From the NCBI GenBank assembly GCA_945871445.1, contig CAMBWI010000019.1:1-40529 (forward strand): 40,529 bases of DNA, read 5' to 3'. This document shows, one piece after another, positions 6,917-14,964 of the stretch (positions within the stretch are counted from its first letter, which is position 1; each line of letters starts with the position of its first letter). Under the pieces are notes generated by a model. The model searched no databases. It saw only the letters and a list, made by a program, of their open reading frames with translations, and had not been told where the DNA came from. A program made the translations under genes and the position numbers. The stretch comes from Singulisphaera sp. GP187 (lineage in GTDB: Bacteria > Planctomycetota > Phycisphaerae > Phycisphaerales > SM1A02).

Positions 6917-9870
6917 GTCTCAATTTCGAGCAGTGCAGCACGAATGCCAGCACGTTCAAGCAACGCAGCTATTCGTGCCGCATGTTCCAGTTTGCTCCCT
7001 TGGACTTCTTGAATAAGTCCACGCATTTCACGCTCTTTTTGCAAGTATCTCAAAGCAGTTTCTGCAACGGCGTTTGGTTCCATCGAGGCGAAGAAGTCGA
7101 TCCCTTCGCGGTACACGATTCTGCTTGCCACGTATTTTGCAACGACCCATTCCAAATATGCAGTTGGAAGTTCGTCGAAGATACGTTCGCCAACCGTCTT
7201 GGAAAGTTCTCGTGGCATGTGGCTGAGAATGACATCTCGGAAAATATCTCGGTTGCTTGAAGCCCAACTTGCGACTGCAGGCTGAATCGCATTGGCGCTG
7301 GCGTTGATCGCCAGGGAGAGCTTCGTCGACAATTCTGGAAGTGGCACAGTGGGATGTCTGCGTCCCTCGCCAAGCAAAATGATCGCTTCTTGGCGAGCAG
7401 CTTCACGCAATTTCTCCAAGACCTGCCCGACAAATGCAGGCTTGATCTTCAGGAATTGTTCTTCATTCAACAGCATGCTGGAAGCAATCTCGAAACTTGA
7501 ACACATCACGCCGCATTTGTTTGCGCTTGAATCTTTGATGATCACTGTCCCAGCCTTTGCGAGCGAAATGCGTGCATCTGGCGTGAGAAAAAGATTTGCT
7601 CCTTCAACAATCAGCGGGCTTGATGGTTTTCCATTGGGCAGCAAATACTCGCGCCAATTTCTTTCATTGATCGTCGCAGGTCGTCCACCTCCTGGAATGA
7701 ACGCATCAGAAACGAGCCGATTATGAAGGGAATTGCGCAATTGAACACCTTCTGGAGTATCAGCTTTGACCACGCGTCCCTTTGCCGAAAGGCACTTTGG
7801 ATTGAAATGGGAAATCGCCAAGCCGGCAACAAAGAGTCTTTCAAGTTCAGCATGATCGAGTCCTTGCGGATCTTCACCAACTCCACTTCCATCTGCAACT
7901 CCCACGATGCATGCGTTTGCGCCATAGTCACGGTGAAGAATGCGCATCATATTGCCAGCAACATCGCCATCGGGGCCGCCGGTGATCTTGACTGTGAAAC
8001 GCTGCTTCGTGGGATCGATCCCTTGCGACAAGAGCGCAATTCGCAGGAAGACATTCACGCCTTCGCTTGTGACGCCATACTCCTTGTGATTGATTCCGCC
8101 ATTGGGCTTGGAACTCATGAATGCATTGGCAAGTGGATATTTCCGAGTTGCCGCATGTGACACAATCCAGTCGATGTGCACGGGTGTAATGTTCTCATCT
8201 GGTCCAAGGAAAATAAATTCTTCTCGGCCCAAGTGATCAACGATGCGAGATCGCGTCGCAGGATCGGGGGTGATGAGATCAAGGATGCCATCTACGAAAG
8301 CCTTCACGCAGCGATTCGTTTCTGCTGGTGGTTCCAGCACGATTGTCGCTTTCGCGCCACCTTCTGGAATATCCTTGTTTTTCAGCTGTTGGGCGAACGC
8401 AAGGCCATAGACCTCGTCGAAGAGTCGCTCTGATTCGCGGTCAAAGAGGAGTGTAGTTGCAGGCTTCACGACTCGTAGGCCACCGCGCGCAATTTCTTTG
8501 AAGCGGACATGGAATCCGTGAAAGCCTCGGCCATAGACAAAGAAGACGCCGAATGGCAATTCGGGTCGAGTCGGACCAACGAGCAACTCAGGATCAAGCC
8601 GAACTGAAAATGAGAATCGGTCTGCGATATAAAAGTTTGTTCGGCGCACTGCCTGCACTGCACGCAGGAATGCGGAAAAAATTTCGTGCGCATCATCTGA
8701 GTCGCTGATCGCATCGATTGTGGATCGAATCGTTGCAACGCGTGCGTTGAATTCTGCATCAGCAAGTGGCTTCGCAGGATCGAAACGTGAAGTAAAGAGT
8801 TCAAGGATTGGCAGAGTGATCGAAGCGCGTGATTCAATCGTCGTCGTCACGCGGTCTCGACTGAACGCCAACGCATCAGTTGGCACAAGCATCTGGCGAA
8901 CAAGATCCGCGAAGGCAGAAATCAATTCGCCTTGGGGAAGTGTGAACTCTGGATGGCGTCCAATCAATTCGACCACACGGAAATCGAGCCACTTCAAGCG
9001 CATTATCTCGCTGTGCAAAGACGACCAGCGCGGATCATTTGCTTCAATTCTCGTGTGATTCGCCCATTGCGCAATGAATCCAAGGAATGTCACGGATCCG
9101 TATGGCGCATCCTGCACAATGTCCAAGTGCGCACGTGTGATGCTGGCATTGTGCCGCATAAGAATTCGTGCTGCGCGTTCAAGCATTGTTCGAGTGCGCG
9201 CGTTCGAGACCGCAATTGTGATTCGGCTGGTGGTTGGATCATCTTCTGATTCGAGAGAGACGATTGGTTTGTCCGACCCAGAAATCTGGCGAAAGAGCTC
9301 GAAGTGACGGCACATACGCAAGGGGGTCAGCGTCGATAAATATCGTGCCGAGCATCCAGTCAGAAACTTGCGAAGCGAATCCACTTGAAGACTCGGGTGA
9401 TGCGTACGAGAGAAGGCAATCGTTTTTTCAATCGCGGCATTCTGCGCAGCGTTTGATTTGTCGTATGGTTCCTGATCTCCAAATTCAAATGTATCAATGA
9501 CAAGTTCCCCGTCCTTTGATGAGTGAATCTTTGCTGCTCGAAGTGATACGTCCATTGGAAGATCTCTGACAATGTCCGCGAGAACTCCAGCGCGATTTCC
9601 ACTTCGAATAGCAGTGATCGAATGACCGTCCGTGCTCTTCAGCGTGACATCGATCGGTCGGCCAGAAGTTTTCGCGGCCAAGATTGAACGAAGGTGGACT
9701 CGTTGCGCTTCAGGAGAGGTGTCCTGAAAGTACATCTTTGGCATATTGTCGAGAAACCATGGCACAACTACGCAAGCTGTGGAATGGAATTCAGCGGAGA
9801 GTTGGTCCAGCAATCCGTTGGTTTGGGGGCTCGGCTGGGTGGCATCGTTTGATCGAACGGTGGTCATCAC
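6913..9870 (-). CDS. Large-type NAD-dependent glutamate dehydrogenase
   Basis: The enzyme deaminates glutamate to 2-oxoglutarate and ammonium with NAD, and is cytoplasmic. At 985 residues it is near the size of the 115-kDa class, well below the 180-kDa class. Two ACT-like regulatory modules appear at about residues 74-130 (with AIRSGNRAGVLADIV) and 215-255. The catalytic region starts near residue 452 with FHVRFKEIARGGLRVV. It contains Lys507 in PEGGAKATIVLEP, the expected catalytic lysine, then the FLGPDENI segment and a nucleotide-binding region after ITGGPDGDVAGN. The gene starts GTG-ATG; GTG 9870 has AAAGGG about nine bases upstream, while ATG 9867 is the alternative. It is the first gene of a two-gene unit with the DUF4139 gene and diverges from ribF across a 45-base gap that holds an inverted repeat. 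Confidence 0.93.
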   Translation of the reverse strand: MMTTVRSNDATQPSPQTNGLLDQLSAEFHSTACVVVPWFLDNMPKMYFQDTSPEAQRVHLRSILAAKTSGRPIDVTLKSTDGHSITAIRSGNRAGVLADIVRDLPMDVSLRAAKIHSSKDGELVIDTFEFGDQEPYDKSNAAQNAAIEKTIAFSRTHHPSLQVDSLRKFLTGCSARYLSTLTPLRMCRHFELFRQISGSDKPIVSLESEDDPTTSRITIAVSNARTRTMLERAARILMRHNASITRAHLDIVQDAPYGSVTFLGFIAQWANHTRIEANDPRWSSLHSEIMRLKWLDFRVVELIGRHPEFTLPQGELISAFADLVRQMLVPTDALAFSRDRVTTTIESRASITLPILELFTSRFDPAKPLADAEFNARVATIRSTIDAISDSDDAHEIFSAFLRAVQAVRRTNFYIADRFSFSVRLDPELLVGPTRPELPFGVFFVYGRGFHGFHVRFKEIARGGLRVVKPATTLLFDRESERLFDEVYGLAFAQQLKNKDIPEGGAKATIVLEPPAETNRCVKAFVDGILDLITPDPATRSRIVDHLGREEFIFLGPDENITPVHIDWIVSHAATRKYPLANAFMSSKPNGGINHKEYGVTSEGVNVFLRIALLSQGIDPTKQRFTVKITGGPDGDVAGNMMRILHRDYGANACIVGVADGSGVGEDPQGLDHAELERLFVAGLAISHFNPKCLSAKGRVVKADTPEGVQLRNSLHNRLVSDAFIPGGGRPATINERNWREYLLPNGKPSSPLIVEGANLFLTPDARISLAKAGTVIIKDSSANKCGVMCSSFEIASSMLLNEEQFLKIKPAFVGQVLEKLREAARQEAIILLGEGRRHPTVPLPELSTKLSLAINASANAIQPAVASWASSNRDIFRDVILSHMPRELSKTVGERIFDELPTAYLEWVVAKYVASRIVYREGIDFFASMEPNAVAETALRYLQKEREMRGLIQEVQGSKLEHAARIAALLERAGIRAALLEIET

Positions 9871-9877
9871 ATAAAAG
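9849..9877 (+). promoter_or_regulatory. Possible sigma70-type promoter for ribF
   Basis: TTGATC at 9849-9854 and TAAAAG at 9872-9877 are separated by 17 bases, each matching the consensus at four of six positions. Transcription would start near 9884, just ahead of the inverted repeat at 9887-9906. The -35 box would lie inside the divergent glutamate dehydrogenase coding sequence, which is a reason for caution. Confidence 0.3.
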
Positions 9878-9886
9878 TACCCTTTC

Positions 9887-9906
9887 TGCTCAAATCAAGT
9901 TGAGCA
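9887..9906. promoter_or_regulatory. Perfect inverted repeat in the gdh-ribF divergent region
   Basis: TGCTCAA and TTGAGCA are perfect reverse complements separated by the six bases ATCAAG. The repeat is the only clear symmetric element in the 45-base gap between the divergent starts at 9870 and 9916. It could be an operator acting on both genes, or a small hairpin in the ribF leader that ends nine bases before its ATG. Confidence 0.5.
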
Positions 9907-9915
9907 ATACTCAGA

Positions 9916-10794
9916 ATGACCACGATCATTATTGGAAACTTCGATGGCGTCCATATCGGGCATCAAGGGCTTATTCGCCGTGCTCGTGATTATTCGCCCA
10001 CAAGCGATGTGGTCGCTGTGACCTTCGATTCCCACCCAGCCTTGCAGACGCGTGGAGAAGCACCTCCGATGTTGACCACAAATCAAGTTCGCGAGCGCTT
10101 GCTAATCGAATCTGGGGTTCACCGAGTTGAATGCTTGAAGACAACGGCAGAATTGCTTGCGCTGACTCCTGATGCATTCGTCGAATTGTTGCAATCGAGA
10201 ATCAATTTCTCCGCAGTTGTTGAAGGTGAAGATTTTCGATTTGGTTGTCGACGAAGCGGCGATGTGAACACACTTCGCGAAATTGGTCGGCGCAAAAAAT
10301 TCGAGACGATCGTTGCGGACGATGTCGATGTTGCTCTGCATGATGGTCAGATCGTTTCCGCACGAAGTTCGATGGTGCGCTGGCTCTTGGCCAACGGGCG
10401 TGTCGCTGATGCCCGACGGATGCTTGGTCGTTCATATTCTGTTGCTGGCATTGTTGTGCTTGGGCAACAGCGTGGTCGCCAATTGGGATATCCAACTGCG
10501 AATCTTGCTCAATTGACTTCGCTTCTGCCGAGTGATGGGGTCTATTCAGTTGGCGTCGAGGATGCACAAGGTCGCCACTGGCGCGGCGCAGCAAGTATTG
10601 GTTCGAATCCAACATTTGGAGAGTGTCCACGTACTCTTGAAGTTCATGTTCTCGACCTTCCAAAGAATGCAGACCTCTATGGACAAATGATGCGAATCTC
10701 CTTTCACGAATGGCTACGCGGCATGATGAGATTTGATTCCGTCGATGTGCTTGTCGCACAGATTGCGCGTGATTGCGCACAGGTGGTTGCATGA
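9916..10794 (+). CDS. ribF: Bifunctional riboflavin kinase / FAD synthetase
   Basis: The 292-residue enzyme phosphorylates riboflavin to FMN and adenylylates FMN to FAD. The N-terminal nucleotidyltransferase half shows GNFDGVHIGH at residues 7-16 and the SSMVRWLL element at 151-158. The C-terminal riboflavin kinase half shows RGRQLGYPTAN ending at 196, IGSNPTFG at 228-235 and LEVHVLDLPKNADLYG from about 241. The length is slightly shorter than the usual 300-320 residues but both halves look complete. It leads an operon in which the next gene begins by ATGA overlap with its stop. No FMN riboswitch is possible in the 45-base upstream gap; the only visible control element is the inverted repeat at 9887-9906. 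Confidence 0.96.
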   Translation: MTTIIIGNFDGVHIGHQGLIRRARDYSPTSDVVAVTFDSHPALQTRGEAPPMLTTNQVRERLLIESGVHRVECLKTTAELLALTPDAFVELLQSRINFSAVVEGEDFRFGCRRSGDVNTLREIGRRKKFETIVADDVDVALHDGQIVSARSSMVRWLLANGRVADARRMLGRSYSVAGIVVLGQQRGRQLGYPTANLAQLTSLLPSDGVYSVGVEDAQGRHWRGAASIGSNPTFGECPRTLEVHVLDLPKNADLYGQMMRISFHEWLRGMMRFDSVDVLVAQIARDCAQVVA

Positions 10795-11828
10795 GTGCAT
10801 ATCTCTCTACAACGGATTTACCAGCGATTGCGCGACGATTGAAAGACGCATCGCATATCGCAGTCGTCAGTCACGCAAAGCCAGATGGAGATGCTGCAGG
10901 ATCAATTCTCGCAATGACACGGGCGCTTCGTTCGATGGGCAAGCGAGTCGATGGGATGTTCACCGGAGTGGTGGATCCAAACATTCAATCGCTCGCTGCA
11001 CCAGGCGAGATTCAATTAGCGACGGCTTTGCCGCCAGATCCTGCAATCGACCTTGTCGTGCTTGTGGATACTGGTGCGTGGAGTCAAGTCGAACCACTCG
11101 ATGTATGGCTGAAGTCCATGGCCGGCCGAATTGTTGGGCTTGATCATCACGCGCGCGGCGACGACATCGCATCAGACAGAGTCGTTGATTGCTCGATGGC
11201 GTCTGCCACACAGTTGGTGGTGCGATTGATCGACGAACTTGGTGTGCCACTTGTTGCAGCGGGTGCAAGTGCGAAGTTTTCAATCGCAGAGGCGCTCTTT
11301 GTTGGTCTCGCAACAGATACAGGATGGTTCCGTTTTCAAAGTGCGGATACTGCAGTCTTCGCGCTTGCATCTCGTTTGCTTGCGCATGGCGTTGACAAGA
11401 TGGCTCTGTATCAATTGCTCGATGAAAATGGTCGACCGGTTCGCTTGGCAGCAATGGCTCGGGCACTTTCATCGTTGACATTTCATCTCAATGGCCGTGC
11501 GACAGTGATGGCGCTTTCTCATGATGATTTCGCACAAACTGGCGCGAATTCTGATGATGTTGGTGGGCTTGTGAATATTCCGTTGACGATCGGTTCAGTG
11601 GCGATGTCAGTCGTGCTGACTGAAACGCAACTTGGAATCACAAAGGCAAGTTTTCGTAGTAAGCCTGCGCCATCGGGTGCGCCGAGCGTCAATGTCAGCG
11701 ATTTCGCAACACAATTTGGAGGCGGGGGACATGCGCAGGCTGCTGGTGCGAAATTGATGTTGCCTTTGGCAGATGCGCGCCGTACTATTGAATCAGCGAT
11801 CGGTTCTCTCACTGGAGTTCACTCATGA
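10791..11828 (+). CDS. nrnA: DHH/DHHA1 phosphoesterase, NrnA-like oligoribonuclease / pAp phosphatase
   Basis: Proteins of this family remove the last nucleotides from very short RNAs and dephosphorylate pAp, using metal ions in the cytoplasm. The 345-residue product carries the DHH motifs in order: SHAKPDGDAAGS at residues 27-38, VDTGAWSQ, GLDHHARGDD and TDTGWFRFQS. The DHHA1 domain ends with FGGGGHAQAAGAKL, which binds substrate. I chose ATG 10791 because it overlaps the ribF stop (ATGA); an upstream in-frame GTG at 10773 would add six residues inside ribF. It is followed by the next gene through another ATGA overlap, so the three genes form a tightly coupled operon. Which of the two NrnA activities dominates cannot be told from the sequence. 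Confidence 0.92.
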   Translation: MSAYLSTTDLPAIARRLKDASHIAVVSHAKPDGDAAGSILAMTRALRSMGKRVDGMFTGVVDPNIQSLAAPGEIQLATALPPDPAIDLVVLVDTGAWSQVEPLDVWLKSMAGRIVGLDHHARGDDIASDRVVDCSMASATQLVVRLIDELGVPLVAAGASAKFSIAEALFVGLATDTGWFRFQSADTAVFALASRLLAHGVDKMALYQLLDENGRPVRLAAMARALSSLTFHLNGRATVMALSHDDFAQTGANSDDVGGLVNIPLTIGSVAMSVVLTETQLGITKASFRSKPAPSGAPSVNVSDFATQFGGGGHAQAAGAKLMLPLADARRTIESAIGSLTGVHS

Positions 11829-12229
11829 TTTCGTTCAAACACATTTTTAACTCTCGCTGCAATACTCTGCTTTACAGTGGTGTTGTCATCTTTTCCAGTA
11901 TTGCATCTACAGGCTGTGATAAAATGTGCTGTCAGGATGCTGCATCAGATGCTGCATCAAATGCTGCATCAAATGTTGTAAAGAGCGCAGCTCAGATGTC
12001 AGGGAATTCAACAACTTTATTTTTGGATATCCAAGGCATGCACTGCAATGGTTGTGCGAAAGCAATCGATGCAGAAGCGAGATCAGTTGATGGTGTCAGT
12101 GACGCGCAAGTTTCACTTGAAAAGCACTCCGCCACGATACAAATTGCCACTCCTGAACTTGCCGCAAAGGTCGAGTCTGCGATTCGATCGTTGGGTTACA
12201 CCGTGACGGTCGTTCCTGCGCCAAATTAG
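11825..12229 (+). CDS. Lipoprotein with a heavy-metal-associated (HMA) domain
   Basis: The 134-residue product has a signal peptide ending in Ala-Ser-Thr-Gly-Cys (Cys31), a good lipobox, so it is probably attached to a membrane facing the periplasm. An Asp/Ala/Ser/Asn linker follows, encoded by four 12-base tandem units at 11936-11983. Residues 65-130 form an HMA fold with GMHCNGC (Cys74 and Cys77) and the typical VDGVSDAQVSLEKHSATI strand-helix pattern. HMA domains bind copper or another soft metal and pass it to partners. HMA domains are more often found in cytoplasmic chaperones or P-type ATPases, so a lipid-anchored one is less common. It overlaps nrnA by ATGA and its stop overlaps the stop of the convergent RND gene. 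No metal-transport gene lies beside it. Confidence 0.88.
   Translation: MISFKHIFNSRCNTLLYSGVVIFSSIASTGCDKMCCQDAASDAASNAASNVVKSAAQMSGNSTTLFLDIQGMHCNGCAKAIDAEARSVDGVSDAQVSLEKHSATIQIATPELAAKVESAIRSLGYTVTVVPAPN
11936..11983 (+). repeat. Four 12-base tandem units inside the HMA lipoprotein gene
   Basis: Two exact units of GATGCTGCATCA are followed by one near copy and one diverged copy. They encode the Asp/Asn-Ala-Ala-Ser linker between the lipidated cysteine and the HMA domain, so a change in copy number would alter only linker length and stay in frame. Confidence 0.8.
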
Positions 12230-14952
12230 TTGGTATTTGCAGGGGTTTTCCCTGTGGAACTGATCAATTTTGGAAAAACTCGCAGCGCAGCTGGCAACAG
12301 CATGACAGCGCAAATCAGGCAGGAAAAACTGCCCAAGAACATGATCCATCCAAGGCTTTGCAATCCTCGGTGAGATGCGAAGAGTAATGTCCCAAATCCG
12401 ACAGCAGTTGTGACTGCGCTCAGAATCACTGCGCGCTTTGTCCAACCAAACGCACGGGTGCTTCCTTGTTCACGTGCTCTGTGCATGACATGTACAGAAC
12501 TGTCGATACCAAATCCAAGGAGCATTGGAACGCTGAAGAAGTTTGCAAGGTTCAGCGAGACTCCAAGCAATCCAAGCAATCCAAATGTCCAGCTCATACT
12601 GACCAAGAGACACGCCATACATATCGCTGTGGATACGACAGATCGCAAATCGAGCCAGACAAGGAGCGTGATCGCAAGTACAGACCAAGTTGACATCAGA
12701 ATGAACGCGCTTCGCATATCGATGATTGATTCGAAGACCGTCATTGGTGCTCCAGTCGCATTTGGATCAATCGTGCGGAGTGTTTTTACAAATGATTCGA
12801 GTGGGTTGAATTCCCAGAGGTCCTCCTTAGGAAAAATCGACACCAACATTCCACCTTCAGGGGAGACAAATCGAGATCGAACTGCAAGGGGCAGACTCTC
12901 TCGCAATCCAGCATTTGCCCCGATTCCCATTTGTTTTAGTGCATTTCCAGTGTGCGCAACCATCGCTTGGGCTTGGACCTGCGCCGCCAAGCGCTGCTGA
13001 GGATCGTTCAATTTTCGCTCAAGTTGTAAGAGTGCTTCCGCGATTTTGCGCAAAGGTGCAAGTTCTTTAGAATGTGCTTGCAATGACGCAAGTGCGAGCA
13101 TTTGCTCCAATCGATTGCGAACACTCTCAACGAATGCGCCAGTCAGTTCTTGTTGCTGGACAGGATTCGCTTTCAATCCAAGAGCAGATGATGCAGGCTT
13201 CATTGGCGAAAGCGCCGCTGCCAATTTTGAGCGAAGTTCGATTCGTTCCGCACTATCTGGAGCAACCAAATCCAGCACACTGTGAACTTCAGCAACAAGT
13301 GGTTGTGCCTGCGCACGTTCGACCGTGGTTGTGACTTGCGCTTCCGTTCTGCAGATCACAGCTCCAAACCAAGACGCGCTCAAGGAATCTTCAAGAATTC
13401 GGTGTTCCCACTGAATAGAGTCCAACCCCTCTGCTTGTAGTTTCAGCAGGTTGCTTTCGAATTTCATCAGCGGAATAAAAGAGCACAAAACGATCGTCAC
13501 AATTCCACAGCTAACAAGAATCATCCTTGGACTTCTTGCCGAAGAACTCGATAGGGGAGGTTCAATTTGCAGGGTGCTGGTAATTTCAGAAACACCGCGA
13601 CTCTTCGCACGCTTCTCCCGCCAACCATCGACCAAGACAATAAGCGCGGGCAGAACAAGCGTCATCATGAAAACACAGATGAGAAGTCCGCTTCCAGCAA
13701 TAATGCCAAGTTCTCGCAGTCCGCCGAATTCTGTGCCCAGCGCAAGAAAGAACACGGCGGCGCTGGTGAGTGCTCCGACCCACGTCGGAATTGTGTTGAC
13801 CGCCATTGCTGATCGCATCGCACGAAAAGTGCCTAATTTCTGTCGGAATTCTGTGTAACGCGCAATGGTATGGATTCCATAATCCACCCCAGCGCTTACC
13901 AGAACCAACATAAAGACGAGGCTGAGCAAATTCAATCTGCCGACGAATAGTGTGGCTGCGCCATAGGTGCACGCAAAGGTCAATGCGAGAGTGACAGATG
14001 CCAGAATTGGACGCACGAGACTCCCGAATGTCCACATCGTGAAAATCATCACAAACATTGCTGCGACAAGCGTTCCCCGCGTCATGTCCTGACTGGTCGT
14101 AATGAGTTCATCAGCTTGCAAGACAGGCTTTCCAGTCAGTCCGATATCGACTGAGGGCGAATGAGATTGGACTTGTGAAATGACATCGCGAATCTTTGCT
14201 AAGACAGGCTCGATTGTTCCAAGCCCAGAGAAATCCTTTCGCGGAAAAATCTCTATGAAAAACATATTGCCACTCGAAGAAACCAAATATTCATTCTGGC
14301 GTTCTTGCGCAAAAAGAAACCCATCGTTCGGTTGCGCAGAGACTGCGCTCATCAGGAGCGCCGTACCAGCGCCAAGTCGTTCACGCTCTTCAACGTTCAT
14401 TGAAAGTCCGTTGCTTAGTAGCCTTCGCAATCGTTCATCGGCGGCGTTCAGTACCGAGAAGGCACTCAAGGATGAATCTGCATTCTCGAGCAGTGGTTGA
14501 AATCCATCAGCTGCAGTCAGAAGTGATTTCAATTCTGATGTACTCATTGCACGCGGCGCAAGTCGCCACTGTTCATCTCCATCGATGCGCGCATAGACAC
14601 CTGGAAGGTCCGCAAGAGATTCAAGTGCCAACTTCAGTTCATTGACCGCAGTCTTTGCAGCTGCAGGATTTCCTTTGGCATCGACGGCAACATAGAGATA
14701 TTCAAGATCACCGAATTCCTTGCAAAATGCAGCGTATTTCTGCATAAATGCGCGGTCTGGGCTGATGAGCGAATCGGTGTTGGCATCAAGTATCAAATTC
14801 TTTGATGCATACCAAGCACTGATTGCCGAAACAATCACCGCACAAATGACAACCGTCTTTGGTGATCCTGTCACAACGTTGATCAGCCACGCGATGATTC
14901 GCGTTCGCCAGTTTGGATATTCGTTGTGTCTCTCGGTCAAACCGTTATGCAT
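12226..14952 (-). CDS. RND/MMPL-family exporter, HpnN-like
   Basis: The 908-residue inner-membrane protein has the two-fold RND layout. TM1 lies at about residues 33-50, a periplasmic loop at about 55-290 and an MMPL domain with several helices at about 295-445. TM7 is near 475, a second loop follows, and a second MMPL domain occupies about 750-900. Internal markers are SAGVDYGIHTIARYTEF in the first half and GFGIDSSVHVMHRARE in the second, at matching helices. This type exports lipids; the best-known relative pattern is HpnN, which moves hopanoids to the outer membrane. The gene follows the class III aminotransferase on the same strand after 12 bases. Its stop overlaps the stop of the convergent HMA lipoprotein. 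The cargo is not known from the sequence, and no hopanoid cyclase gene is in the window. Confidence 0.88.
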   Translation of the reverse strand: MHNGLTERHNEYPNWRTRIIAWLINVVTGSPKTVVICAVIVSAISAWYASKNLILDANTDSLISPDRAFMQKYAAFCKEFGDLEYLYVAVDAKGNPAAAKTAVNELKLALESLADLPGVYARIDGDEQWRLAPRAMSTSELKSLLTAADGFQPLLENADSSLSAFSVLNAADERLRRLLSNGLSMNVEERERLGAGTALLMSAVSAQPNDGFLFAQERQNEYLVSSSGNMFFIEIFPRKDFSGLGTIEPVLAKIRDVISQVQSHSPSVDIGLTGKPVLQADELITTSQDMTRGTLVAAMFVMIFTMWTFGSLVRPILASVTLALTFACTYGAATLFVGRLNLLSLVFMLVLVSAGVDYGIHTIARYTEFRQKLGTFRAMRSAMAVNTIPTWVGALTSAAVFFLALGTEFGGLRELGIIAGSGLLICVFMMTLVLPALIVLVDGWREKRAKSRGVSEITSTLQIEPPLSSSSARSPRMILVSCGIVTIVLCSFIPLMKFESNLLKLQAEGLDSIQWEHRILEDSLSASWFGAVICRTEAQVTTTVERAQAQPLVAEVHSVLDLVAPDSAERIELRSKLAAALSPMKPASSALGLKANPVQQQELTGAFVESVRNRLEQMLALASLQAHSKELAPLRKIAEALLQLERKLNDPQQRLAAQVQAQAMVAHTGNALKQMGIGANAGLRESLPLAVRSRFVSPEGGMLVSIFPKEDLWEFNPLESFVKTLRTIDPNATGAPMTVFESIIDMRSAFILMSTWSVLAITLLVWLDLRSVVSTAICMACLLVSMSWTFGLLGLLGVSLNLANFFSVPMLLGFGIDSSVHVMHRAREQGSTRAFGWTKRAVILSAVTTAVGFGTLLFASHRGLQSLGWIMFLGSFSCLICAVMLLPAALRVFPKLISSTGKTPANTN

Positions 14953-14964
14953 GAGGGTTCGTGA

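Noticed and set aside
9871-9915. An FMN riboswitch before ribF.
   Set aside because: The gap is 45 bases, far too short for the aptamer, and none of its conserved segments is present.
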